Shown: positions 1 to 8,686, counted from the first letter of the stretch. The stretch: 64,000 nt of DNA from Pseudoduganella dura (GCF_009727155.1 NZ_WNWM01000002.1:6696001-6760000), one strand, 5' to 3'. The notes: a model not told the origin generated them from the sequence alone. Numbers and translations: made by a program.

Positions 1-66
1 GACAGCATGGAGCTGTGGTGGACTGGAAGCAACGGATCGATCGGCGACAGCTTCTGGTACCCATGA
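1..66 (+). CDS. 3' end of a secreted protein with lectin-like repeats (partial)
   Basis: Frame 1 is open from the first base and stops at TGA 64-66. The 21 visible residues include SMELWW and DSFWYP, which resemble the repeat unit of bacterial beta-propeller lectins of the PLL/fucose-lectin type; such repeats often form the tail of secreted enzymes, including papain-like peptidases. That a peptidase lies upstream is inferred only from the chagasin-type inhibitor gene that follows 42 bases later. The rest of the gene is outside the window. Confidence 0.5.
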   Translation, partial: DSMELWWTGSNGSIGDSFWYP

Positions 67-108
67 CAGACTGCGGAAAACCGTCACCAGGCAACAGGGG
101 AATGAGCG

Positions 109-414
109 ATGACACGACAACGCCCGGCGCTCACGATTGCCGCGGATCGGGACGGCAAGGCGTCGGTCGCTCTCCCGGAAGCCCCTGCCACTGGATATCG
201 CTGGGAGCTGGAAGATGCGGCACTGGCCTGTCATGTTGCCGCTGCCACCTTCGCCGAGGAGGAAGGCAAGGCGCCTGGCGGTGCGGGCAACCGTGTTTTC
301 AGCCTGGATCTCCAGGGCCGGGCCACCCTGGAGCTGGTTTTCATCCTGAAACGCGGCTGGCGCACGGAGGCCCTCGAGCGCCAGGGGGTTACCGTCAGCC
401 AGCATTCGCCTTGA
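109..414 (+). CDS. Chagasin-type (MEROPS I42) cysteine protease inhibitor
   Basis: A 101-residue protein with the three loop signatures of the I42 family. PATGYRW (residues about 26-32) matches the NPTTGY loop, a Gly-rich APGGAG stretch (about 55-60) sits at the GxGG loop, and KRGW (about 83-86) stands where RPW is usual. Family members plug the active site of papain-like (C1) peptidases. No signal peptide is visible, so this copy would act in the cytoplasm, for example protecting the cell from its own peptidase before export. The start is set by AGGGGAA at 96-102. It follows the lectin-tailed partial gene by 42 bases, which suggests one transcript. Family call fairly sure; target is inferred. 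Confidence 0.75.
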   Translation: MTRQRPALTIAADRDGKASVALPEAPATGYRWELEDAALACHVAAATFAEEEGKAPGGAGNRVFSLDLQGRATLELVFILKRGWRTEALERQGVTVSQHSP

Positions 415-651
415 CGGCGCGCGGGATGCCCGGTGTGACACGGCGATGCGGCAGGCGCGTCGGCGACGCTGTGCGGCAGTCGTCCAGCGGATCTCCAGCC
501 GCCCGATAGCGCCTGCCGTCGCACGCGAAACGGCCCGGCGCGCTATCATGGCGGCCGGTACCAATCGGCACGCACCGTTGCCGGCATACCGCGCTGTCAA
601 CCCAGGCTTTTTCGACCCAGGCGACTCCCGATTCATCACCAAGGAGAACAC

Positions 652-1278
652 ATGAGTTACACATTGCCGCCCCTGCCGTACGCCTACAACGCGCTCGAAC
701 CCCATTTCGACGCGCGCACGATGGAAATCCACCACACGAAGCACCACCAGACCTACATCACGAACCTCAACAACGCGCTCGGCGAGGCCGGCGTGGAACC
801 GGTGCCGGTGGAAGAACTGATCAAGTCGATCGACACGCTGCCCGCGCAGATCCAGGCGGGCGTACGCAACAACGGCGGCGGCCATGCCAACCACACGCTG
901 TTCTGGACCGTGCTGACGCCCGAAACTTCCGCCCCGGCGGGCCGGCTCGCGCAGGCCATCGACACGGACCTGGGCGGCTATGACAAGTTCCGGGAAGCAT
1001 TCACGAAGGCCGCGCAAACCCGCTTCGGCAGCGGGTGGGCGTGGCTCACGGTGGGCACGGACGGCAAGCTGCTGGTCGAGAGCAGCGCCAACCAGGACAG
1101 CCCGCTGATGGGCAAGTTCGCCGGCCTGTCCGGCGGCACGCCGGTGCTGGGCCTCGACGTCTGGGAACATGCGTACTACCTGAACTACCAGAACCGGCGC
1201 CCCGACTACATCGTCGCCTTCTTCAACATCATCGACTGGAACGAAGTGGCGCGCCGCTACGAAGCCGCCCTGAAGTAA
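652..1278 (+). CDS. sodA: Superoxide dismutase, manganese type
   Basis: A 208-residue Fe/Mn superoxide dismutase that converts superoxide to hydrogen peroxide and oxygen in the cytoplasm. Metal ligands are in their expected places: H27, H81 (in [10 protein letters not shown]), D169 and H173 (in [11 protein letters not shown]). The GGGH motif at 75-78 and the active-site Gln at 148 (SANQDSPL) are the Mn-type pattern rather than the Fe-type one; cambialistic use cannot be excluded. The start follows AAGGAGAA at 640-647 with ideal spacing. It is flanked by long non-coding stretches, so it is probably monocistronic. No obvious Fur or SoxR box was seen. Confidence 0.95.
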   Translation: MSYTLPPLPYAYNALEPHFDARTMEIHHTKHHQTYITNLNNALGEAGVEPVPVEELIKSIDTLPAQIQAGVRNNGGGHANHTLFWTVLTPETSAPAGRLAQAIDTDLGGYDKFREAFTKAAQTRFGSGWAWLTVGTDGKLLVESSANQDSPLMGKFAGLSGGTPVLGLDVWEHAYYLNYQNRRPDYIVAFFNIIDWNEVARRYEAALK

Positions 1279-1544
1279 CACACCCGCTTCCCTCCGCTTT
1301 TCGCGCGTGATTTGCGCATACTTCGCGCGCATCCCCGCCGCATCCGGACAACGCCAGCCCGACGCCAGCCTGCTCCGGTTTCCACAGTGGCGCCGCACGG
1401 CATCATTGCTCCCCTTGGTCTTCCACCTTCGACTGTCCCTTCCTGGCGTTAGCACCCGGCCGGGAGCCCCCGCACCGTGTTCCTGAACGCCGTCCGCATC
1501 GTCGCGGTGCATCGCGCGCCTCTTTTGGGGCAATCCTCCACGCC

Positions 1545-1560
1545 CGATTGTCGACAATCG
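1545..1560. promoter_or_regulatory. Putative GntR/FCD operator 1
   Basis: A perfect 16-base palindrome, CGATTGTCGACAATCG. The core TTGTCGACAA is of the form bound by several FCD-type GntR regulators. It lies 146 bases before the GntR gene at 1706, so autoregulation is the simplest reading. Confidence 0.6.
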
Positions 1561-1633
1561 GCGCCCGCGCCACAGCCCGCCGAAGCGCCGGAATGCAGGC
1601 GCCATGCGCCTCCACGGCTGAAACACGTCGTGG

Positions 1634-1645
1634 ATTGTCGACATT
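1634..1645. promoter_or_regulatory. Putative GntR/FCD operator 2
   Basis: ATTGTCGACATT is a near copy (one mismatch) of the centre of the palindrome at 1545-1560. It is 61 bases before the regulator's start codon. The two centres are about 87 bases apart, close to eight helical turns, which would permit looping between bound dimers. Confidence 0.55.
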
Positions 1646-1705
1646 TTCCAGCAGTGGCACGCGGTTTGCTTAGCAATACCCGACTCCATTGAAAACAACG
1701 TACCC

Positions 1706-2455
1706 ATGCCGCCTGCCCCGAAACCGATCATGCTTTCGCCGCCTCCCGCCGACATCGCGCCGGAAGAGCGCATGTACCTCGACGTGTACGACGCGATCAT
1801 GTCGCACCGCCTGACCGCCGGCACGAAGCTGACCGAACAGGCGCTGGGCGAGATCTACGGCATGGCGCGGCACCACGTGCGGCGCGTGCTGGCCCGGCTG
1901 GCGGCCGACGGACTGGTCGACCTCGAACCGAATCGCGGGGCCTACATCGCCAGCCCGGGCGAGCGCGAAGCCGAGGACATGTTCGAACTGCGCCAGGTAC
2001 TGGAGGCAAAGGTGATGGACAAGCTGGCCGGCAGCCTTACCGAGGCGGGCCATCGCGCACTGCGCGAGCTGATCGCACGGGAACGCGATGCCTGGATGCG
2101 CGGCGACCGGCCCCTGTGGATCCGCCTGTCCGCCGACTTCCATATCGAACTGGCGAAGCTGGCCGGGAACGGCCTGCTGGTCGACACGCTGCGCCGGCTG
2201 GTGTCGCGCACCACGCTGCTCATCTCCAACCTCGATACCGCCGGCCAGCAGCCCTGCTCGTTCGACGAACATGCGGCCGTGATCGATGCGCTGCGCGACA
2301 GGGACGGCGCGCGCGCGCAGGCGCAAATGGCGCGGCACCTCGAACAGTGCGCATGCCGCATGCTCGCGCGCGCGCCGGCACGCTTCGACTTGCGCAGCGC
2401 CCTGGGCAAGGGGGCGCCGCCCGGGGGCGCGCCGGGCAGGCGCAAGCGGGAATAG
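1706..2455 (+). CDS. GntR family transcriptional regulator, FCD subfamily
   Basis: A 249-residue regulator. Residues about 22-90 form a winged helix-turn-helix of the GntR type (AGTKLTEQALGEIYGMARHHVRRVLARLAADGLVDLEPNRGAYIA). Residues about 95-225 form the all-helical FCD ligand domain with its usual His/Asp metal-site positions (DFHIELA, DEHAAVID, MARHLEQC). Such proteins repress nearby catabolic or transport genes until a small acid or other metabolite binds. It lies just before an NMT1-type ABC importer on the same strand and has two TTGTCGACA palindromes upstream. The C terminus ends in a basic tail. No clear ribosome site precedes ATG 1706; ATG 1772 is an alternative start. Confidence 0.88.
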   Translation: MPPAPKPIMLSPPPADIAPEERMYLDVYDAIMSHRLTAGTKLTEQALGEIYGMARHHVRRVLARLAADGLVDLEPNRGAYIASPGEREAEDMFELRQVLEAKVMDKLAGSLTEAGHRALRELIARERDAWMRGDRPLWIRLSADFHIELAKLAGNGLLVDTLRRLVSRTTLLISNLDTAGQQPCSFDEHAAVIDALRDRDGARAQAQMARHLEQCACRMLARAPARFDLRSALGKGAPPGGAPGRRKRE

Positions 2456-2547
2456 CCAATTACACGGCAACCCGGACACGCCGGGCCGCAACCACATTCA
2501 TCGCAACCGTACTCGTTACAGCCATTCAACCAGAAGAAGGAATACCC

Positions 2548-3591
2548 ATGCGTTCTACCATCCGTTCGTCCCGCGTGTCCCGGCTCGCCGCCGGCCTGGC
2601 GCTGTGCATGCTCGCGCTGCCCGCCCTGGCCCAGGAGACGAAGATCAAGTTCCAGCTCGACTGGCGTTTCGAAGGCCCGGCGGCGCTGTTCCTCGTTGCG
2701 AAGAGCAAAGGCTACTTCGCGCAGGAAAAGCTCGATGTGACGATCGACGCCGGCAACGGCTCGGCCAACGCGGTCAACCGCGTCGCTTCGGGCACGTACG
2801 ACATGGGCTTCGCGGACCTGGCCGCGCTGATGGAATTCACCGCCAACAACCCCACCGCGCCGGGCAAGCCGGTCGGCGTGATGATGGTCTATAACGATAC
2901 GCCGGCCGCCATCCTGGCGCTGAAAAAATCCGGCATCAGGTCGCCGGCCGACCTGAAGGGCAAGAAGCTGGGCGCGCCCGTGTTCGACGCCGGCCGCCGT
3001 GCGTGGCCGATCCTGGCCAAGGCCAACGGACTCGATCCCGCCGGCTCGCCGTGGACCAGCATGGAACCGGCGCTGCGCGAGACCATGCTGGTCAAGGGCG
3101 ACGTGGATGCGATCGCCGGCTTCTCGTTCACGTCGCTGCTCAACCTGAACGCGCGCGGCGTGAAGGACGCGGACGTGGTGATCCTGCCTTATCCGAACTA
3201 CGGCGTGCGGCTGTATGGCAACGCCATCATCGCCTCGGACTCGCTGATCAAGCAGAAGCCGGAAGCGGTGAAAGGCTTCCTGCGCGCCTTCGCGAAAGCG
3301 ACCAGGGACGTGATCGCCAACCCGGAAGCGGCGATCAAGGTGCTGAAGGAACGCGATGGCCTGATCGACGAAAAGCTGGAACTGCGCCGCCTGAAGCTGG
3401 CGATTGCCAGCGCGATCGCCACGCCGAGCGCGAAAGCCGAAGGCTTCGGCCAGGTCTCCGCGCCGCGCCTGTCGCTGATGGCGTCGCAGGTGTCGGATGC
3501 CTATGCCACGAAGACACGCGTCGATCCGAAGGCGATCTGGGTGTCGACACTGCTGCCTTCCGCGGCCGAACTGAACGTGTTCCCGAAATGA
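2548..3591 (+). CDS. ABC transporter substrate-binding protein, NMT1/THI5-like
   Basis: A 347-residue periplasmic binding protein. Residues 1-25 are a Sec signal peptide ending in LALPALAQ. The mature start KIKFQLDWRFEGPAALFLVAKSKGYF is the typical opening of the NMT1/THI5/SsuA fold, whose members bind sulfonates, nitrate, pyrimidine precursors or riboflavin. The exact ligand cannot be read from sequence. AGAAGAAGG at 2532-2540 sets the start at ATG 2548 and excludes a longer upstream frame. The stop overlaps the ATPase gene start (ATGA at 3588-3591). Together with the next two genes it makes a complete importer, probably controlled by the GntR regulator upstream. Confidence 0.88.
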   Translation: MRSTIRSSRVSRLAAGLALCMLALPALAQETKIKFQLDWRFEGPAALFLVAKSKGYFAQEKLDVTIDAGNGSANAVNRVASGTYDMGFADLAALMEFTANNPTAPGKPVGVMMVYNDTPAAILALKKSGIRSPADLKGKKLGAPVFDAGRRAWPILAKANGLDPAGSPWTSMEPALRETMLVKGDVDAIAGFSFTSLLNLNARGVKDADVVILPYPNYGVRLYGNAIIASDSLIKQKPEAVKGFLRAFAKATRDVIANPEAAIKVLKERDGLIDEKLELRRLKLAIASAIATPSAKAEGFGQVSAPRLSLMASQVSDAYATKTRVDPKAIWVSTLLPSAAELNVFPK

Positions 3592-4445
3592 GCGCCGGGG
3601 CCGTGATCAACGCGCCGGCGGATTCGCCGGCGGCGACGCCTGACTTCGCGGGGAACGCCACGTCCACGACTTTCGTCGACTTCAACCAGGTATACCTGGC
3701 GTACGACAACTCCGACGCGTTCGCGGTGGAAGACATCACGCTGCAGACCAGGCCGGGAGAATTCATCGCCATCGTCGGCCCGTCCGGCTGCGGCAAGTCC
3801 ACGTTCATGAAGCTGGCCACCGGCCTGAAGGCGCCCACGCGGGGCACCGTGCGCATCGACGGCCAGGCCGTGACCGGGCCGCTCAAGATCGTGGGCATGG
3901 CGTTCCAGGCACCCACGCTGCTGCCCTGGCGTACCACGCTGGAAAACGTGCTGCTGCCGCTGGAAATCGTCGAGCCCTACCGGAACACGTGGAAGAAGGA
4001 TCGCGCGAAGTACGTGGAGCGCGCTCTGGCGCTGCTCAAGACCGTGGGCCTGGAAGGCTACGCGGACAAGTATCCGTGGGAGCTTTCCGGCGGCATGCAG
4101 CAGCGCGCATCGATCTGCCGGGCGCTGATCCATGAGCCGAAGATGCTGCTGCTGGACGAACCGTTCGGCGCGCTCGACGCATTCACCCGCGAGGAGCTGT
4201 GGTGCGTGCTGCGCGACCTGTGGACCGAACGCAAATTCAATGTGATCCTGGTAACGCACGACCTGCGCGAAGCGGCCTTCCTGGCCGACACGATCTATGT
4301 GATGAGCAAGCGCCCGGGCCGTATCGTGGCCCGGCGCGAAAACCCGCTGCCGCAGCCGCGCGACCTCGACACCACGTACACCGAGCCGTTCAGCGCGCTC
4401 GTGCACGAATTGCGCGAGCACATCGGCCGCGTGCGCAGCACCTGA
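3588..4445 (+). CDS. ABC transporter ATP-binding protein, nitrate/sulfonate class
   Basis: A 285-residue ATPase. Walker A is GPSGCGKST (about residue 63), the Q-loop is in VGMAFQAPTLLPWRTTLENV, the signature is LSGGMQQR, and Walker B is MLLLDEPFGALD; this is the SsuB/TauB/NrtD pattern. A stretch of about 30 residues rich in Ala and Asp precedes the ABC domain. The start codon overlaps the stop of the binding-protein gene, indicating translational coupling. It drives the permease encoded 11 bases downstream. Confidence 0.9.
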   Translation: MSAGAVINAPADSPAATPDFAGNATSTTFVDFNQVYLAYDNSDAFAVEDITLQTRPGEFIAIVGPSGCGKSTFMKLATGLKAPTRGTVRIDGQAVTGPLKIVGMAFQAPTLLPWRTTLENVLLPLEIVEPYRNTWKKDRAKYVERALALLKTVGLEGYADKYPWELSGGMQQRASICRALIHEPKMLLLDEPFGALDAFTREELWCVLRDLWTERKFNVILVTHDLREAAFLADTIYVMSKRPGRIVARRENPLPQPRDLDTTYTEPFSALVHELREHIGRVRST

Positions 4446-4456
4446 ACGGACCCGCA

Positions 4457-5224
4457 ATGAACAACAAATCCCTCAAGACCTTCGCCCCGTGGGCGCTGCT
4501 GGTGGCGATCCTGCTGCTGTGGCAGGTCGTCTGCGGCGCGTTCTCGATCTCCGAGTTCATCTTTCCCAGCCCCTGGGCGATCGGCCAGTCGCTGGTCGAA
4601 TACGCCGGCCCGATCGCCGGCCATGCCTGGCGCACCTTCTGGGTGACGATGACGGGCTTCGGCATCGCCGTCGCCGTCGGCGTCGCGCTCGGCGTGCTGA
4701 TCGGCTCGTCGCCCGTCATGTACGCGGCCGCCTATCCCCTGATGACCGCCTTCAACGCCCTGCCGAAGGCGGCCTTCGTGCCGATCCTCGTCGTGTGGTT
4801 CGGCATCGGCGCCGGCCCGGCCATCCTCACCGCGTTCCTGATCTCGTTCTTCCCGATCATGGTCAACATCGCCACCGGCCTGGCCACGCTGGAACCGGAG
4901 CTGGAGGATGTGCTCCGGGTGCTGGGCGCACGCCGCCTGGACGTGCTGCTCAAGGTCGGCCTGCCGCGCTCGATGCCCTACTTCTTCGCGTCGCTGAAGG
5001 TGGCCATCACGCTGGCCTTCGTCGGCTCCACGGTGTCGGAAATGAACGCGGCCAACGAAGGCATCGGCTACCTGCTGGTGTCGGCGGGTTCGTCGATGAA
5101 GATGCCGCTGGCGTTCGCGGGCCTGGGCGTGATCGGCGCCATGGCGATGGCGATGTACGAGCTGTTCGCCGTGATCGAGAAACGCTCCACGGCCTGGGCG
5201 CACCGGGGCGGAACGGGGCGTTAA
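4457..5224 (+). CDS. ABC transporter permease, nitrate/sulfonate class
   Basis: A 255-residue inner-membrane permease with about six hydrophobic helices; the first is residues 9-27. The coupling loop LEPELEDVLRVLGARRLDVLLKVGLPRSMPYFFASLKVA carries the EAA-type motif of the SsuC/TauC family. It closes the three-gene importer that starts at 2548. There is no terminator hairpin directly after it. Confidence 0.9.
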   Translation: MNNKSLKTFAPWALLVAILLLWQVVCGAFSISEFIFPSPWAIGQSLVEYAGPIAGHAWRTFWVTMTGFGIAVAVGVALGVLIGSSPVMYAAAYPLMTAFNALPKAAFVPILVVWFGIGAGPAILTAFLISFFPIMVNIATGLATLEPELEDVLRVLGARRLDVLLKVGLPRSMPYFFASLKVAITLAFVGSTVSEMNAANEGIGYLLVSAGSSMKMPLAFAGLGVIGAMAMAMYELFAVIEKRSTAWAHRGGTGR

Positions 5225-5267
5225 ACCTCGCCATCGCACATTGCTCACCAGGTTGATTGCTTCCGTG

Positions 5268-5297
5268 TTGACACCGCCGGCCGCGCTGGCATCTACT
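5268..5297 (+). promoter_or_regulatory. Candidate promoter of the GH43 gene
   Basis: TTGACA at 5268-5273 is followed after 18 bases by TCTACT at 5292-5297, a sigma-70-like pair with a perfect -35 and a weak -10. It lies 34 bases before the leader ORF and 78 before the GH43 start. Confidence 0.35.
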
Positions 5298-5330
5298 GGC
5301 CGGAAGCAGTAAAAACAATACGGAGACAGG

Positions 5331-5378
5331 ATGAGCGATATCGATGGCGGTTGCCCTGCGGCGCAGGGCCGGCCATGA
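5331..5378 (+). CDS. Leader peptide overlapping the GH43 start
   Basis: A 15-codon ORF (begins MSDIDGG) with a strong ribosome site, GGAGACAGG at 5322-5330, placed right against its ATG. Its TGA (5376-5378) overlaps the ATG of the GH43 gene (5375-5377). The GH43 start itself has only a weak ribosome site, so ribosomes ending here may restart there. The peptide matches no family known to me and may have no function beyond coupling. It could also be chance, or the GH43 start could be elsewhere. Confidence 0.4.
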   Translation: MSDIDGGCPAAQGRP

Positions 5379-7009
5379 AGCATGCCCTCTTCCGCCTGGC
5401 CGGCGGCTTCTGCGTGGCGCTGGCCTGCCTGTCGGTCTTCGACGCCGGCTGTGCCACGGCGGCGCCGGCGCAGCGCTACAAGAATCCGGTCATCCATGCC
5501 GACTACTCGGATCCGGACGTGATCCGGGCGGGCGACGACTACTTTCTCGTCGCATCCAGCTTCCATTTCTCGCCCGGCTTGCCGGTGCTGCAGTCGAAGG
5601 ACCTGGTCCACTGGAGGATCGCCGGCCATGTCCTCGACAGCCTGCCGTTCCACCCGTCCTACGACATGGTGCCGCCGTACACGCTCGCCGACGGCATTTC
5701 AAAGCCGGTCGGAAGCGGCATGCGCTACGCCGGCGGCGTGTGGGCGCCGGCCATCCGCCAGCACGGCGGGCGCTTTTACGTCTACTGGGCCACGCCGGAC
5801 GAAGGCATCTTCATGAGCTCCGCGCAGCACCCGGCGGGCCCGTGGTCGGCGCCCGTCACCGTGCTGGCGGGCGCGGGCTACGAAGACCCGTGCCCGTTCT
5901 GGGACGACGACGGCAAGGCATGGCTGGTGCATTCGAAGGTGGGCGCCGGCCCGATCATCCTTCACGCGATGAGCCTGGACGGCACCCGGCTGCTGGATGC
6001 GGGCAAGACGATCATCGAGGACAAGGTCAACCTGCCGGTGCTGGAAGGCCCGAAGGTCTACAAGCGCAACGGCTGGTACTACATCTTCGCGCCGATCGGC
6101 GGCGTGGGCACCGGCCCGCAGGCGGTATTGCGCGCCCGCTCGATCCATGGGCCCTATGAACATCGCACTGTGCTCAATCCGGGCAACGGCCTGAACGGTC
6201 CGCACCAGGGCGGCTATGTCGAAACGCCGTCCGGCGAAGGCTGGTTCGTCCACTTCAACAGCACCGGCGCGTTCGGCCGCATCGCGCACCTGCAACCCGT
6301 GGTCTGGGAGAACGACTGGCCGGTGATGGGCGACGGCGGCCTGCCCGTGCCGGAACATGCCGTGCCGCGCACCGCCGTCCGGTCTCCCGACTACCGCCTG
6401 CAGGACTCGGACGAGTTTTCCGATGGCACGCTCGGCCTGCAGTGGTCGTGGAACCATAACCCGGACGCGGCGCGGTGGAGCCTCGCCCAGCGCCCGGGCT
6501 TCCTGCGCATCGAAGGCAACAGGGCGCGCCACCTGGTCGGCGCGCGCAATACGTTGACGCAGATCCTGCAAGGACCGGCCGCCGAGATCACCACGCGCAT
6601 CGAGCTGCAAGGCATGGCCGAGGCGCAGCGCGCCGGCCTCACCCTGTTCGGCGTGAAGGTGCCGTGGATCGGCATCGTGCGCGAAGGCGGCGCGAACTAC
6701 CTGGCGTATGCGAACGCTGGCCAGGAAACGCGCGGCCCGCGGATCGACGGTAACTCGGTCGTGCTGCGCGCCAGCGTACGCACTGACCAGACCGTGCAGT
6801 TCTCCTACGCCCTGGGCGACAACGACGGATTCAGGGATTTGGGGCCCGTGACGGAACTGGCGAAATTCTCGTGGTGGAAAGGCAGCCGCCCGGCGGTGTT
6901 CACGTACATCCGTTCCGACGCCGACGAAGGCAAGGCGGACAGGCCGCCGGACACGATCCAGCGTAACTACATCGATGTGGACTGGTTCCGTGTCCGCATC
7001 CTCGAATGA
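5375..7009 (+). CDS. Glycoside hydrolase family 43 (beta-xylosidase / arabinofuranosidase type)
   Basis: A 544-residue secreted enzyme. Residues 1-31 are a signal peptide; VFDAGC could alternatively be a lipobox. The five-bladed GH43 domain spans about 36-330. Catalytic base D46 (SDPDV), pKa-tuning D171 (YEDPCPFWDDDG) and acid E224 (LEGPKVY) are all present. Residues about 345-544 form a beta-sandwich like the GH43 C2/beta-xylosidase C-terminal domain. The domain pair suggests release of xylose or arabinose from side chains of xylan, arabinan or pectin in the periplasm or outside. The GH28 gene follows after 13 bases, so the two are co-transcribed. Exact substrate is not readable. Confidence 0.88.
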   Translation: MKHALFRLAGGFCVALACLSVFDAGCATAAPAQRYKNPVIHADYSDPDVIRAGDDYFLVASSFHFSPGLPVLQSKDLVHWRIAGHVLDSLPFHPSYDMVPPYTLADGISKPVGSGMRYAGGVWAPAIRQHGGRFYVYWATPDEGIFMSSAQHPAGPWSAPVTVLAGAGYEDPCPFWDDDGKAWLVHSKVGAGPIILHAMSLDGTRLLDAGKTIIEDKVNLPVLEGPKVYKRNGWYYIFAPIGGVGTGPQAVLRARSIHGPYEHRTVLNPGNGLNGPHQGGYVETPSGEGWFVHFNSTGAFGRIAHLQPVVWENDWPVMGDGGLPVPEHAVPRTAVRSPDYRLQDSDEFSDGTLGLQWSWNHNPDAARWSLAQRPGFLRIEGNRARHLVGARNTLTQILQGPAAEITTRIELQGMAEAQRAGLTLFGVKVPWIGIVREGGANYLAYANAGQETRGPRIDGNSVVLRASVRTDQTVQFSYALGDNDGFRDLGPVTELAKFSWWKGSRPAVFTYIRSDADEGKADRPPDTIQRNYIDVDWFRVRILE

Positions 7010-7022
7010 CGGGAGATGGCTG

Positions 7023-8525
7023 ATGGTGGCAACGACGAATCCGCGGCGGCGCAGGCTGGCCCTGGCGATGGCCGGCGGCCTGTTCGGCACGGCCTTGCCG
7101 GCGGCGGCCATGGCGGCAAAGTGCGGCACGGCGCCGGCATGGGCCGATGCGCTGCGGCGCGACCTGGACAGGATGGCGGAAGAACTGACGCGCACGCTGC
7201 GCCCCTGGCCGGTACCGGACCAGGTGTTCGAACCGGAATCCTACGGCCTGGCGACAGGCGCGAAAGGCGCGCTGGCCACGCCGGCCATCCAGCGCGCCAT
7301 CGACGCCTGCGCCGCCGCCGGCGGCGGCACTGTACGACTGGGCCGGGGCGATTACGTGAGCGGCACGATCGACCTACGCTCGGGCGTGATGCTGGAAATC
7401 GCCGAGGGCAGCCGCCTGCTGGCCAGCACCGACCTTGCCGATTATCCGGAACGCCGGGCGCGCCGGCCCACGGTCCAGGACAGCAACATGGGCATGAACC
7501 AGTCGCTGATCTTCGCCGAAGGCTGCGAGCGCGTGGGCCTGGCCGGCAAGGGCACGATCGACGGCCGCGGCACGAAGGACAATTTCCCGGGCGAGCAGAC
7601 CACCGGGTCGACGCCGGGGCGGCCGTTCCTGATCCGCATGCTCGACTGCAAGAACGTGGTGATCAGCGGCCTGCGCATGCGCGATTCGCCGTGCTGGATG
7701 CAGAATTACCTGAACTGCGAAGACCTGATCGTGGACGGCATCCATGTCGAGAACCAGGTCAACCACAATAACGACGGTCTCGACATCGACGGCTGCGGGC
7801 GCGTGATCGTGCGCAACGTGTTCATCAACGCGGAAGACGACGGGTTGTGCTTCAAGGGCGCCAGCCAGCGCAACGGCGAAAACATCCTGATCGAGAATTG
7901 CGAGTTCTACAGCACCTGCAACGCGCTGAAGTTCGGCACCGATTCGCAGGGCGACTTCCGCAACGTGCTGGTGCGCAATGTGGTGCTGGGCGGGCCGTCC
8001 GACGCGATGCGCGCCGTGCGGCGGCGCAAGGCCGACGGCGGCATTTCATGGGAAACCGTCGACGGCGGCACGCTGGAACGCGTACTCGTGCACGACGTGC
8101 GCATCGTGCGCACGGAAAGCCCGCTGTTCCTGATCCTCGGCGACCGGGGCCGCGTGCGCCCGGAACAGAAGCGGCCGGGCCCGGGCACGCTGCGCCACAT
8201 CGTGTATGACCGCATCACCGGCGAGGACAACGGCGTGCGCGGCTCGTTCTTCATCGGCATCCCGGAGCGCCGGATCGAGCATGTGCTCCTGCGCGACGTG
8301 CAGCTGGCGATGGCGCCGGCCGCCGGCCCGGCGCCCGATCCGGCGAAGATCCCGGACGGGCGCGGCCTGTACCCGGACCCGCACATGTTCGCTGCCGTGA
8401 TGCCGGCCTACGGCCTGTGGGCGCGGGACGTGCGCCACCTGACGCTGCAGCGCGTGCGGTTCACCAGTGCCGGCAGGGATGCGCGGCGGGCGCTGATCGC
8501 GCCGATGGCCTGCACGCTCGCCTAG
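7023..8525 (+). CDS. Glycoside hydrolase family 28 (polygalacturonase type)
   Basis: A 500-residue secreted protein with a right-handed parallel beta-helix. The N terminus has an Arg-rich stretch before a hydrophobic run ending AAAMAA, a Sec or possibly Tat signal. The GH28 active-site aspartates lie in NNDGLDIDGC and AEDDGLCFKG, and NALKFGTDSQGDF follows. Family members hydrolyse alpha-1,4-galacturonan; relatives with this layout also act on rhamnogalacturonan ends. GGGAG at 7011-7015 supports ATG 7023. It lies 13 bases after the GH43 gene. Its TAG stop is part of the CTAG target duplication of the MITE immediately downstream, though the stop itself looks original. Confidence 0.87.
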   Translation: MVATTNPRRRRLALAMAGGLFGTALPAAAMAAKCGTAPAWADALRRDLDRMAEELTRTLRPWPVPDQVFEPESYGLATGAKGALATPAIQRAIDACAAAGGGTVRLGRGDYVSGTIDLRSGVMLEIAEGSRLLASTDLADYPERRARRPTVQDSNMGMNQSLIFAEGCERVGLAGKGTIDGRGTKDNFPGEQTTGSTPGRPFLIRMLDCKNVVISGLRMRDSPCWMQNYLNCEDLIVDGIHVENQVNHNNDGLDIDGCGRVIVRNVFINAEDDGLCFKGASQRNGENILIENCEFYSTCNALKFGTDSQGDFRNVLVRNVVLGGPSDAMRAVRRRKADGGISWETVDGGTLERVLVHDVRIVRTESPLFLILGDRGRVRPEQKRPGPGTLRHIVYDRITGEDNGVRGSFFIGIPERRIEHVLLRDVQLAMAPAAGPAPDPAKIPDGRGLYPDPHMFAAVMPAYGLWARDVRHLTLQRVRFTSAGRDARRALIAPMACTLA

Positions 8526-8686
8526 GGAAGCGCTGATTTATTGCTGGTGGATGAGATTAGTCTTGAAAAACGTGTCCAGCAAGACGCAAATGCCCTGTCA
8601 TACCTGGGTATGGCAGGGCATTTGTGACGCAGCTGGGCGCGTTTTCTCATGGCTAAGATCGCCGCCATGAATAAATCAGCGGTTCC
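8526..8686. mobile_element. 161-bp palindromic MITE with CTAG target duplication
   Basis: The whole element is a near-perfect inverted repeat. Its ends read GGAAGCGCTGATTTATT on the left and, reverse-complemented, GGAACCGCTGATTTATT on the right. The similarity continues inward to a central hairpin with arms CAAATGCCCTG (8587-8597) and CAGGGCATTTG (8614-8624). CTAG flanks it on both sides (8522-8525 and 8687-8690). A 4-base YTAR duplication is the habit of IS5-group transposases, so it is probably a non-autonomous derivative moved in trans. It contains no ORF. Transcribed, it would fold into one long hairpin between the converging GH28 and TonB genes. Confidence 0.85.

Larger units (their letters stand above)
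1279..1705. other. Intergenic region carrying two GntR-type operators
   Basis: This 427-base stretch separates sodA from the GntR regulator gene. No convincing ORF or RNA gene was found. Its second half carries two palindromes with the core TTGTCGACA (listed separately), and the end near 1670-1705 is locally AT-richer, as expected for a promoter. Confidence 0.6.
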
